41,544 nucleotides of DNA, from the NCBI GenBank assembly GCA_945893045.1, contig CAMDEA010000066.1:1-41544 (forward strand), in the 5' to 3' direction. The stretch is from Planctomyces sp. SH-PL62 (GTDB lineage: Bacteria; Planctomycetota; Planctomycetia; Planctomycetales; Planctomycetaceae). The translations under genes were made by a program, and so were the position numbers. The notes beneath the pieces were generated by a model. It ran no database searches, was not told the DNA's origin, and was given only the letters and a program-made list of their open reading frames with translations. This document shows, piece by piece, positions 31,201 to 38,327 of this stretch (position 1 is the stretch's first letter; every line of letters starts with the position of its first letter).

Positions 31201-31691
31201 TCTACGACAATCTTCCCGCCAATATGAGTGTCATCTGGAATAGTTTCAGCCAGGATCGCAGCCAGGTCATCCTCCGCGAGGATAAGGCTCCACTTCAGTT
31301 CGAGGTGCGCGACACCTTCTCCCGCGCAAATCTGGTCGCACACCTCGAAAAGGTCAAAACGGATGGCTACCAACCTGTCGCCGTGTGCCAACGAGGATTG
31401 GATGTTTTCGGGTTCCACGTCGTGAGGAAGTCATTTGGGGCAATCTATGATCTTGGACTTTCGGAAACGGAACTCCAGCAGAAGCTGTCGAAGCTCCCTG
31501 CGGGCTATCACCCGATCTCGATTGACGGCTTCGGCCCCAAGCTAGGCCGTATGTATTCTTTCGTGGCCATTCAAGATGGAACCAATCCAAAGTGGAAAGT
31601 GCATCCTGGCTTGAAGCCCAACGAATTCGAGCAGGCACTGATCGACGCCGAGCGTCAAGGCCTGCGGCCGCTCGTCATTGATGTTGAATGA
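28296..31691 (+). CDS. Large membrane Ser/Thr protein kinase with Ig-like and tandem-repeat outer domains
   Basis: ATG 28296; the product has 1131 residues. An N-terminal helical region (1-155) resembles regulatory heads of planctomycete kinases. Residues about 160-186 are encoded by a snapback repeat. The Hanks-type kinase domain spans about 199-470: GDGGMGTVYLA, the lysine of ALKVP near 233, HRDLKPANIML near 324, DFGLARR and GTPAYMSLEQ. After a Pro-rich linker comes one membrane helix (about 550-570), then a PEGA-like unit, two Ig-like/He-PIG repeats (about 700-890; PPTGCEIDEATGLISWTPTE) and a C-terminal tandem-repeat-type domain (WRPICISGFRGDDGSHRYAS). The kinase faces the cytoplasm; the C-terminal half should sense outside. 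All catalytic residues seem present. Confidence 0.92.
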   Translation: MATSPQPEMSVAQSDSDLIAGLKLRFGQNWDAGLIDLFAAELASWSLESRRLALAELVEIDLDRRWESGQHTEIEQYLTRFPDLGTAETVSAALIFMEWDARQQFGEPPRFGEFARRFPRQAPVLQQLIRHMEAHDSASRQAAKRDTSKIIGANDESQLGERGGVSPPVGSASPPSHQGADAAPLANSMAATPLADLPEIFGRYRILRVLGDGGMGTVYLALDTQLDREVALKVPHVDAANDSDYLERFDREAKTAAKLSHANICQVYDVGEIDGRRYLTMEFIDGKPLSKKVGSKSLKDLPVIQLVRQVALAVGAAHKLGIIHRDLKPANIMLTSDGRPKVTDFGLARRISVSHQRLTQKGMIIGTPAYMSLEQLNGTLDDIGPHSDVYSLGVILYELLTAHLPFDVLPDAPVTALFAKILTTPPDPPTKYRPDLDPALEAIVLKAIAKEHADRYPTMTEFAAALAEYSASRKQEELRRSGDISAPGDPNALAARNTDLPPTRVPTPPAPQDEKQITTSGFPVFIYEPTFSTKPTFAPQPKRGKKLPWFTTIVIGVGALLLLAVALLFHNGDALVKIEVHSKDIEVTLDDETIKLKDGSINYKIKPGDHTLLIKSGNTEFKTDKFTLKKGDNPAVSVELVESEIVAKWGDSPMGLIETRKRKTTQGFAGQEKSNAGATNLPTPSQSPGSPTQQSLQLAPLKNVTIREGERWTLKANAIPVGLNLQELRFALGAEPPTGCEIDEATGLISWTPTEAQGPGRYPLSVVVSSRDVPLLKAEQVFDISVLEVNQPPIIDPIVDQSVVEDANFQLGVKARDPDQPPSALRYALQTNPPIEARINPTTGIIDWKAQAADLGNEYLFHVDVSESENPPKNASYREFKVRIRRLTRYDVLLVENKPRIQWRAKTDWTGPELGQEIQLERKNLTWRPICISGFRGDDGSHRYASIWLRDSISWAAYYEQDPAARQSIYDNLPANMSVIWNSFSQDRSQVILREDKAPLQFEVRDTFSRANLVAHLEKVKTDGYQPVAVCQRGLDVFGFHVVRKSFGAIYDLGLSETELQQKLSKLPAGYHPISIDGFGPKLGRMYSFVAIQDGTNPKWKVHPGLKPNEFEQALIDAERQGLRPLVIDVE
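28773..28853. repeat. 30-bp inverted repeat inside the kinase gene, in frame
   Basis: 28773-28802 pairs with 28824-28853 with one mismatch. The element is 81 bases long, exactly 27 codons, and encodes GERGGVSPPVGSASPPSHQG then ADAAPLA in the linker before the kinase domain. Its left arm is identical to the intergenic copy at 27762-27791, only 1 kb away. Confidence 0.93.
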
Positions 31692-31724
31692 ATAGGATGC
31701 CAGATCGGGTTGTTTCGGTGACGA

Positions 31725-31807
31725 ACGATTCATGGTTTTTTTCGGAATTGGCCGAACCAAGTCTCTTCAAGGTCACAACGCTCAGTCGGCCAATTCCGAA
31801 GAATCGT
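31725..31807. repeat. Inverted repeat after the kinase gene
   Basis: TTCGGAATTGGCCGA 31741-31755 pairs perfectly with 31786-31800, and outside a 9-base bulge ACGATTC 31725-31731 pairs with GAATCGT 31801-31807. It starts 34 bases after the kinase stop and may act as its terminator. Confidence 0.75.
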
Positions 31808-31995
31808 AAAACCGACCCCTGATCGATGGTGGCACATCGCGGTGCGAGTCATGTGGACGCACCTGTTTTCGATGAATGCAAAAGATCACGCTCCTGCCGA
31901 GCGGAGTGGTGTCAGTCCTCGGTGGTCTTGGAACCGCGACCAAATCCCGATTCAATGGGGTCGGGGAGATCCGGTTGAAAACACTGGGGACTGAC

Positions 31996-32114
31996 GCCCA
32001 ATGGCACTCACTTTGTCGCCAAAGTAGCAGGCACATTCCATGTGCCGTCCGCAATTCTCAGGCTGACGGCACATGGAATGTGCCTACTACTTTCTAAAGT
32101 CAGTGACATTGGGC
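31996..32114. repeat. Nested inverted repeats upstream of the FHA-kinase gene
   Basis: An outer pair (31996-32014 with 32096-32114, 19 bp, two mismatches) encloses an inner pair (32021-32049 with 32065-32093, 29 bp, one mismatch, core GGCACATTCCATGTGCC). To the left, CGAGCGGAGTGGTGTCAGTC near 31899 is a decayed arm of the GGCGAGCGGGGCGGC family. The 470-base gap 31692-32163 thus consists mostly of repeats stacked in each other; no gene was seen. Confidence 0.8.
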
Positions 32115-32163
32115 TGACGCCGCCTGCAGGCTTCGTTCAAATGGCTCGCCAGAGGTTTCATTG

Positions 32164-33612
32164 ATGCGTATCACACTGACTATCACGGCCGGGCCACATG
32201 CGGGGCGCTCGTTTTCGTTTGAGGACCATCAGAACTTCATCGTCGGACGATCGAAGAAGGCTCAGTTTCGATTGCCGAAGGATGACGTGTATTTCTCACG
32301 CAATCATTTTTTGATCGAGGTCAATCCGCCGCTGTGCCGGTTGCTGGATATGGGGAGCCGCAATGGCACGTTCGTCAACTCGGAGCGGGTCGAGTCGGCC
32401 GAACTCAAAGATGGCGACGAGATTTGCGGCGGGCAAACCGTGTTGACGGTCTCGATCTCCGACGCGGCGACGATTGACGATGGACCGTACTTTCCGAGTG
32501 TCGAACAAGGGAGCAATCAGTTCCCGCTCGCGCCGGGATCGGCAACGCAGACGCTCGATGAAGCGTCGTTCGGGGAGTCACCCTCCGAAATTTTGCCGAG
32601 CCAACTATCACCAGGAACTTGGCCACGCGCCCGAATGCGTTCGCTGGAGACTGCCGGAGGGCTGCCAGGAACTGCGGCCGGGTTTGTCACCGCACTGGTG
32701 GAGCGGCTCAGTCCGTACGACATCGAGCGGCTGTTACCGGCGGATTATCAAAACCTCATCCTCCAGCGACCGCAGCCATTGGCCGGCTATCTGATCGTGG
32801 ATGAACTTGGTCGCGGTGCGAAAGGGGCCGTGCATCGCGCCATTTGCCAGGCCGACCGATCGGTCGTGGCCATCAAGACAATCTCGCCGGCGATCCGCGG
32901 CACGCAGAGGGACTATTTGAAGTTCCTGCGCGAGGCGAGCATTCTGAAATCGCTCGACCATCCGCACATCGTCCGCTGCCGAGATGTCGGAGAATCGAAC
33001 GGCGTGGTGTACTTCGCGATGGACTATGTCCCCGGCCCGGACGCCGCGCGGTTGCTGGACGAAGCGAAATCGCCGTTGTCGATTTCGCGAGCCGTGCGTC
33101 TGATCGTGCAAATGCTCAAGGGCTTGGAGGAAGCTCACGCGCGCGGTTTCGTGCATCGCGACATCAAGCCGTCGAACTTGCTGGTGGAACAACTTCCCAA
33201 CGGCGTGGAGTTCGTGCGGCTGTCCGATTTCGGATTGGCTCGCACGTACCAGGCGTCGCGGTTGAGCGGTCTGACCATGACGGGAGCCATCGGCGGCACG
33301 ACTCCGTTCATGGCCCCCGAACAGATCACGGACTTTCGCGATTCCAAGCCGGCGGTCGATCAGTATTCGGCCGCCGCGTCGCTCTATCACCTGCTGACTC
33401 GGCGGAACATCTACGAATTTCCCAAGTCGCTTTCCGAGCAAATCCTGATGATCTTGCAAGAGGCACCCGTCCCAATCACTCAGTACCGATCTGACATTCC
33501 CGCCCCCTTGGCCGCCGCGATTCATCGGGGACTCACCCGTGAACCCGAAGATCGCTTTCCTTCCGTCCGCGAGTTCCGACTCGCACTGCAACCGTTCGGT
33601 GGCACGCCCTGA
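32164..33612 (+). CDS. FHA-domain Ser/Thr protein kinase
   Basis: ATG 32164 is preferred to TTG 32161; AGAGG lies upstream. The product has 482 residues. The FHA domain (about 1-100) has IVGRSKKAQFRL, SRNHFLIEV and DMGSRNGTFVN, the set that binds phosphothreonine. A linker of about 100 residues follows. The kinase domain (about 205-480) has GRGAKGAVHRA, lysine near 238 in AIKTI, HRDIKPSN near 330, DFGLART and TPFMAPEQI. No membrane helix is present, so it is cytoplasmic. FHA binding may recruit it to other phosphorylated proteins, possibly the large kinase encoded upstream on the same strand, but repeats separate the genes so co-transcription is doubtful. Confidence 0.93.
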   Translation: MRITLTITAGPHAGRSFSFEDHQNFIVGRSKKAQFRLPKDDVYFSRNHFLIEVNPPLCRLLDMGSRNGTFVNSERVESAELKDGDEICGGQTVLTVSISDAATIDDGPYFPSVEQGSNQFPLAPGSATQTLDEASFGESPSEILPSQLSPGTWPRARMRSLETAGGLPGTAAGFVTALVERLSPYDIERLLPADYQNLILQRPQPLAGYLIVDELGRGAKGAVHRAICQADRSVVAIKTISPAIRGTQRDYLKFLREASILKSLDHPHIVRCRDVGESNGVVYFAMDYVPGPDAARLLDEAKSPLSISRAVRLIVQMLKGLEEAHARGFVHRDIKPSNLLVEQLPNGVEFVRLSDFGLARTYQASRLSGLTMTGAIGGTTPFMAPEQITDFRDSKPAVDQYSAAASLYHLLTRRNIYEFPKSLSEQILMILQEAPVPITQYRSDIPAPLAAAIHRGLTREPEDRFPSVREFRLALQPFGGTP

Positions 33613-33670
33613 CCCTCCACCGGTTTCGGTAATAAAACTCCGTTCGCTTCGACCCATCGAGGAATCCGCC

Positions 33671-35029
33671 ATGTCTGCCAATCAATCCCGCATCAATCGG
33701 CGCACCGTGTTGCACGGCGTTGGCGTCGCGATGGCTCTGCCGTGGCTGGAGTCCATTCCGGTGTGGGGTGAGGAAGCAACGTCGAGCGATCGGTCCGGCA
33801 ATCCGCCTTTGGCGAACCAACCTACGACGTTTCCAAAACGCTTTGCCGCGCTGTTCATGGGGAATGGGATCAACTCGAAGCACTGGTGGGCCAAGGGAGC
33901 CGGCGCGGAGATGGAGTTGAGCCAGAGCCTGGAGCCGCTCGCGCCCATCAAGACCAAGCTCAACGTCGTCAGCGGCCTGTTCAACAAGCACGCGACGGGA
34001 GTCGGCATCCATCCGGGGCAGACGGGCAACATCCTCTCCGGCGCGGCGCTGCAAAAGGGAGCGGTCCTCAAAGGGGGTATCAGCGTCGATCAAGTGTTGG
34101 CGAATCGATTCAGCGAAGAGACGACGATGCCCAGCCTGGTGCTCGGCTGCGAGCAGCCCATCACTGGCTATCACGAGACCAACTTCTCGATGGCGTACAG
34201 TTCGCACATCTCGTGGCAGGATGCGAACTCGCCGGTGCCGATGGAAGTTTATCCGTCGCTGGCCTTCGACAGCCTGTTCGACAACCAAGGGAGCAAGCGG
34301 ACAAAGAGCATCCTCGACCGCGTCAAAGAACACGCCGCCCATCTGAACCGGCAAGTCAGTCGCGCGGATCAGGCCAAGCTCGACGAATACCTCACCAGCG
34401 TTCGTGAAGTCGAAAAACGAATTGAACGCACGCGCGAGATGAAGGACCGAGCGGACGACAACGCCAAAGATCGCGGTCGTCCGGCCATCACGATGAAGCG
34501 TCCCGACAACGGCCTGCCCGAAGACATCCGCGAACACATGCGGCTGATGGGGGACATCATCGCTCTCGCGTTTCAGACCGACAAAACGCGCGTCGCCACG
34601 CTGCTGCTCTGCCGCGATCTCTCTGGTCTCTTCTATCCGTTTTTGGATGTCCGCACGGCTCATCACCCCGCGTCGCACGACGACCAATCCGACGCCTACG
34701 AACGCGTGTCGCGTTATTACGTCAGCCAACTCGCTTACCTCGCCACACGCCTCGATGCGATGCCGGAGGGCGCAGGAACGGTGCTCGACAACTCGTGCCT
34801 GATGTTCGTCTCGAACATGTGGTCCGGCAGCCAGCACGACTCGACCAAACTGCCGTTGCTGTTGGCCGGCGGTTTGGGAGGCACGCTCGAAACTGGTCGC
34901 GTCTTGGACTTCACCAAGAGCGGCGACGACAAGCGCAAGCTGTGCAGCTTGTACGTGTCGCTGATGAATCGCCTGGGCGCGAAACAAGATCAATTTGGTG
35001 ACGCCGATTCGCAACTCGCAGGACTTTAA
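33671..35029 (+). CDS. DUF1552 protein with twin-arginine leader
   Basis: ATG 33671 has GAGGAA upstream; the frame is open further 5' inside the kinase gene but without signal sequence. The product has 452 residues. NRRTVLHGVGVAMALPWLES is a Tat-type leader. The mature sequence has the DUF1552 hallmarks KRFAALFMGNGINSKHWWAK, TGQTGNILSGAALQKGA-like segment and SWQDANSPVPMEVYPSLAFD. Family members are exported and are usually encoded with DUF1592/DUF1588 cytochrome proteins; no such partner lies adjacent here, which is unusual. Function is unknown. It starts 58 bases after the FHA-kinase stop and may share its transcript. Confidence 0.9.
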   Translation: MSANQSRINRRTVLHGVGVAMALPWLESIPVWGEEATSSDRSGNPPLANQPTTFPKRFAALFMGNGINSKHWWAKGAGAEMELSQSLEPLAPIKTKLNVVSGLFNKHATGVGIHPGQTGNILSGAALQKGAVLKGGISVDQVLANRFSEETTMPSLVLGCEQPITGYHETNFSMAYSSHISWQDANSPVPMEVYPSLAFDSLFDNQGSKRTKSILDRVKEHAAHLNRQVSRADQAKLDEYLTSVREVEKRIERTREMKDRADDNAKDRGRPAITMKRPDNGLPEDIREHMRLMGDIIALAFQTDKTRVATLLLCRDLSGLFYPFLDVRTAHHPASHDDQSDAYERVSRYYVSQLAYLATRLDAMPEGAGTVLDNSCLMFVSNMWSGSQHDSTKLPLLLAGGLGGTLETGRVLDFTKSGDDKRKLCSLYVSLMNRLGAKQDQFGDADSQLAGL

Positions 35030-35084
35030 TGATGTGCCGGCGGACGAATTTGACTGATTCTCGTTTGGCCTGAAGCCAAAACAG

Positions 35085-35120
35085 AAAGCACGCTCAGTCA
35101 CATCGGACCGAGCGTGCTTT
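35085..35120. terminator. Bidirectional terminator between convergent genes
   Basis: AAAGCACGCTC 35085-35095 pairs perfectly with GAGCGTGCTTT 35110-35120, with a 14-base loop and A/T runs at the stem ends. It lies between the DUF1552 stop and the end of the thioredoxin-fold gene, so it can serve both. Confidence 0.75.
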
Positions 35121-35147
35121 GGTGGTTTCGACTCGATCGTCAGGGGC

Positions 35148-35750
35148 CTATTTCTTGGCCTTGTCGTCGGCAACTTTCTTCTGGACGTCGAGCGTCTCAG
35201 TGTTGACCGTCTTGGCGACTTTCTCAGACAGCTTCTTGGCGAGCAATCCGCTGGGATCACAACCGGCGGCGACCGAAACGATCTTGCCACCCTTGGCGAT
35301 CAAGAAGTTGGTGGGCATCGTCTTGGTCTCGAAGGTGTTCCACGCTTCGCCCTTGGTATCGACGGCATAGAGCATGTCGAGCTTTTTCTCTTTGACATAC
35401 GCGGCGACCTTGGAGTCCGGCTCACGGAAGACGGCCACCGACGTCAGGCCGAGGTCTTTGTAGCCCTCGTGGATCGCCTGGAAGTAAGCCAACTCTTTGT
35501 CGCATCCCGAACAGCCGCAGGTCAGCCGCACCAGGACCGGTCCCTTGGCGGTCAACTCGGAGAGGTTGATCTCCTTGCCGTTCGCGTCCTTGATCTTGAA
35601 GTCGGGAGCCTGCATGCCGACATCGACCTTCTTCGGTGCGGCAGGCTTGGCCTCGACCTTTTCGGCGGGCTTAGCCGGCTTGGTATCTTCCGCCAAGACA
35701 AGACTGGTCGTGAGCAGCAACGCGGACACAAACGCGAGCGAACGAATCAT
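35148..35750 (-). CDS. Secreted AhpC/TSA-type redoxin
   Basis: ATG 35750 has AAGGAA upstream; the product has 200 residues. A signal peptide (MIRSLAFVSALLLTTSLVLA) and a Lys/Ala/Pro linker lead to a thioredoxin-fold domain from about residue 43: VGMQAPDFKIKDANGKEINL, LVRLTCGCSGCDKE with C78, C80 and C83, then VFREPD and TMPTNFLIAKGG with the cis-Pro. The CGCSGC cluster replaces the usual single peroxidatic Cys or CxxC, so it may act as a thiol oxidoreductase or bind metal. Periplasmic or lumenal location is inferred. It is divergent from the membrane protein gene at 36001. Confidence 0.88.
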   Translation of the reverse strand: MIRSLAFVSALLLTTSLVLAEDTKPAKPAEKVEAKPAAPKKVDVGMQAPDFKIKDANGKEINLSELTAKGPVLVRLTCGCSGCDKELAYFQAIHEGYKDLGLTSVAVFREPDSKVAAYVKEKKLDMLYAVDTKGEAWNTFETKTMPTNFLIAKGGKIVSVAAGCDPSGLLAKKLSEKVAKTVNTETLDVQKKVADDKAKK

Positions 35751-36000
35751 GGGCGGGTTCCTTTTCAAGAAAACGGGCAGGGTGAGAACGGGGACACAGG
35801 AAATCCAAACGCGAAGGCGGGGCAGTCTAACCAGGTGCCCTCGCGAAAACCAAACCGAAAAAGATCACAAAGACCACGAACAATCCGTCGGATCAGGTGA
35901 GTTGCTCCACGAGTTCTTGCCCGACAAGATGCCTTTTCAAGTTTTGACGTGCCAATATCGGCCGCTGTCCCACGAATTTCAATTGGAGTCACACCCTGCA

Positions 36001-36519
36001 ATGGACAACCTATTTCCCTTGGACGTTCTGTCTCGATTCCTGCATGTGGCGGTCGCGATTGTGTTGGTCGGCGGCACCGTTTTCATGCGATTCATTTTGA
36101 TGCCGGCGGCCAAGGAACTTCCCGAAGCCGAGCACGACCAATTGCGACAACGACTGCTCGCTCGGTGGAAGCGAGTGGTGCATGGCGGGATTGCCGTGCT
36201 GCTATTGAGCGGCCTTTACAACTACATCCAACAGCGACCGAATCATGTCGGCGACACCCTCTATCACGCCTTGATGGGGACGAAGTTTCTGTTGGCCATC
36301 GCGGTGTTCTTCATCGCTTCCGCGTTGGTGGGGCGATCGGCGACGTTTGAGAAGATGCGACAGAACCGCGCGAAGTGGATGGGGTTGATTGTGTTTTTGT
36401 CCGCGTTGATCGTCGGCATCTCCGGGTTTGTGAAAGTTCGCAAGCCGAAGGTGAAATCCGTCGAACACTCTCAATCTCGACAGGTTGAGAAATACCTCGC
36501 GGCAACAAGCAGCAGCTAG
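36001..36519 (+). CDS. Four-helix integral membrane protein
   Basis: ATG 36001 gives 172 residues; GGAG lies about 12 bases upstream and an in-frame ATG at 35932 is an alternative. Four hydrophobic segments are at about residues 10-33 (FLHVAVAIVLVGGTVFMRFI), 61-79 (GGIAVLLLSGLYNYI), 91-112 (FLLAIAVFFIASALVG) and 124-143 (GLIVFLSALIVGISGFV). The layout, with a His in the first helix and RW near residue 57, resembles CopD-like or COG5615-type membrane proteins. No firm family or substrate was identified. The C-terminal tail is basic and cytoplasmic by the positive-inside rule. Confidence 0.8.
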   Translation: MDNLFPLDVLSRFLHVAVAIVLVGGTVFMRFILMPAAKELPEAEHDQLRQRLLARWKRVVHGGIAVLLLSGLYNYIQQRPNHVGDTLYHALMGTKFLLAIAVFFIASALVGRSATFEKMRQNRAKWMGLIVFLSALIVGISGFVKVRKPKVKSVEHSQSRQVEKYLAATSSS

Positions 36520-36588
36520 GAACGATTTTCTCCCACGCTCCGTCCAATCCGCGTCGTAAGCTAGAGCGGTTGGGAAGGAGACCTCACC

Positions 36589-38253
36589 ATGACACGCTAC
36601 AAAAACCCGGTGATGAAACAATTGGCGGACCAGCAGGTGCGCTACGCCCCGCAGCCAGTTCGCTTGGAACAAATGCAGCGGGCCGAAGAACTCATCGGAG
36701 AGTTGAGCCCGCGCGGAACGTATCGGTACGAAGATCTCTGTCAGAAGGTGACGAACTTCCGTCCCGACCGTTATCCGAATCTGACGCTGACCGGTGACGA
36801 AGCGGCTCATGACTTGCACCGCTTTGTCGAAGACCTCTCCGACAGCGCGAATCTCACGACTGACATGATCGACGAACCGGTGCTCTCGATCGAAGACATC
36901 AGTGAGCGCTACCGCGTCTCGACCAAGACGGTCATGCGATGGCGGCAACGCGGCTTGGTGGCTCGGCGATTCCGAGTCGGCTCGCGCAAGCAGATCGGCT
37001 TCTTGGAGTCGTCGGTGCGTCGTTTCGTGCTGAAGAATCGCGAGGATGTCGCTCGCGGCAGCCGCTTCAGCCAACTGACCGATGACGAAAAACTCCGCAT
37101 CCTGGGTTGGGCGCGGCGGCTGGCCAAGTGGGGTGCGAATCCCAGTCAGGTGGTACATCGTGCCGCCCGAAAATTTGAACGTGCTCCCGAAACGATCCGC
37201 TACACACTCAGGCAATACGACAAGCAGAACCCGGAAAACGCCGTGTTTCCCCAAGCGACCGATCCCCTGAGCGACGAAGAGAAGCGAGAGCTTTATCGCC
37301 TCGCGCGGCTCAACGTGTCGGTCGAAAAGCTTGTCGCGAAGTTTCGGCGAACTCGGTCCAGCGTGTATCGCCTGATCTCCGAAATGCGAGCACGCAATCT
37401 GATCGATCACCCGATCGAGTTCATGGACCACGAGTCGTTCCGCCTTCCGATCGCGGACGAAGTCATCCTCGGTCCTCCGCCTGCTCGTGAAGAAACTGAT
37501 GAAGCACATCTTCAACCGGAGGGGCTGCCCGCGTATCTCGAAAGCCTGTACCAACTGCCGCTGCTGACTCGCGAGGAGGAGGGCTATTACTTCCGCAAGA
37601 TGAACTACTTGAAGTTCAAGGGGGAAGAGCTGCGCAAGACGCTCAACCCGCAGCGGCCGAAGGCGGGCGTGATGCGCGAAGTCGAACGGTTGCTGGAGGA
37701 ATCACTGACGATCAAGAACTTCCTGATCCGCAGCAATCTGCGGCTGGTGGTGTCGATCGCCAAGAAGCACATGCGGCCGAACACGAACTTCTTCGAGACG
37801 GTCAGCGACGGCAACATGTCGCTGCTGCGAGCGATCGAGAAGTTCGACTTCAGCCGCGGCAACAAGTTCTCGACCTACGCCTCATGGGCCATCATGAAGA
37901 ACTTCGCCCGCACGATTCCGGCCGAGCACACGCAACTCGATCGCTACAAGACCGGTGCGGACGAGGTCTTCCAGATGTCCTCGGACAATCGTGGCGACCA
38001 GTTTCAAGCCGAACGTGAAAACCACACGCAACACGACATCCTGATGCGGATTCTCGAACGCCTGGACCCGCGCGAGAAGGAGATTCTGTTGCTTCGGTTC
38101 GGACTCCGCCCCGGAGACGAACCAAAGACGCTGGAGGAAGTCGGTCACCGATTTGGCGTGACCAAAGAGCGTGCTCGCCAACTGGAATCGCGCGGCCTGA
38201 AGAAGCTCCGCCAAATCGCCGCCGATGAGAAGCTCGACATTCCGGGAATCTAA
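36589..38253 (+). CDS. Sigma-70-family factor with N-terminal helix-turn-helix domains
   Basis: ATG 36589 has a strong GAAGGAG site; the product has 554 residues. A MerR-like motif (SIEDISERYRVSTKTVMRWR, about 104-123) and two further helix-turn-helix-like blocks (about 170-220 and 230-285) precede the sigma part. A region 1.2-like LPAYLESLYQLPLLTREEEG is at about 310, region 2 at about 381-445 (FLIRSNLRLVVSIAKKHMRP, FSTYASWAIMKN), and region 4 at about 486-545 (REKEILLLRFGL, TLEEVGHRFGVTKERARQLE). Region 3 is largely missing. It should direct RNA polymerase to alternative promoters; the extra domains may read DNA upstream. It is monocistronic and followed by a two-way hairpin. Confidence 0.92.
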   Translation: MTRYKNPVMKQLADQQVRYAPQPVRLEQMQRAEELIGELSPRGTYRYEDLCQKVTNFRPDRYPNLTLTGDEAAHDLHRFVEDLSDSANLTTDMIDEPVLSIEDISERYRVSTKTVMRWRQRGLVARRFRVGSRKQIGFLESSVRRFVLKNREDVARGSRFSQLTDDEKLRILGWARRLAKWGANPSQVVHRAARKFERAPETIRYTLRQYDKQNPENAVFPQATDPLSDEEKRELYRLARLNVSVEKLVAKFRRTRSSVYRLISEMRARNLIDHPIEFMDHESFRLPIADEVILGPPPAREETDEAHLQPEGLPAYLESLYQLPLLTREEEGYYFRKMNYLKFKGEELRKTLNPQRPKAGVMREVERLLEESLTIKNFLIRSNLRLVVSIAKKHMRPNTNFFETVSDGNMSLLRAIEKFDFSRGNKFSTYASWAIMKNFARTIPAEHTQLDRYKTGADEVFQMSSDNRGDQFQAERENHTQHDILMRILERLDPREKEILLLRFGLRPGDEPKTLEEVGHRFGVTKERARQLESRGLKKLRQIAADEKLDIPGI

Positions 38254-38269
38254 GTGGACCCGCAGAGGA

Positions 38270-38327
38270 AAGTAGACGAGTCACTCCGTGACTCGAAGAT
38301 TCCAGTCACGGAGTGACTGGTCTACTT
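38270..38327. terminator. 24-bp inverted repeat between convergent genes (family of 16249)
   Basis: 38270-38293 (AAGTAGACGAGTCACTCCGT...) pairs with 38304-38327 with one mismatch. It lies between the sigma-factor stop (38253) and the DUF1501 stop (38326-38328), touching the latter. The same arm is at 16249-16306. Position suggests termination for both genes. Confidence 0.7.

Noticed and set aside
33533..35290. 585-codon open frame on the minus strand opposite DUF1552
   Set aside because: Shadow of the DUF1552 gene; it also overlaps the FHA-kinase end and the redoxin gene and has no start site or domain.
36202..37554. 450-codon open frame opposite the sigma factor
   Set aside because: Antisense to the sigma and membrane protein genes, both of which have strong family motifs.
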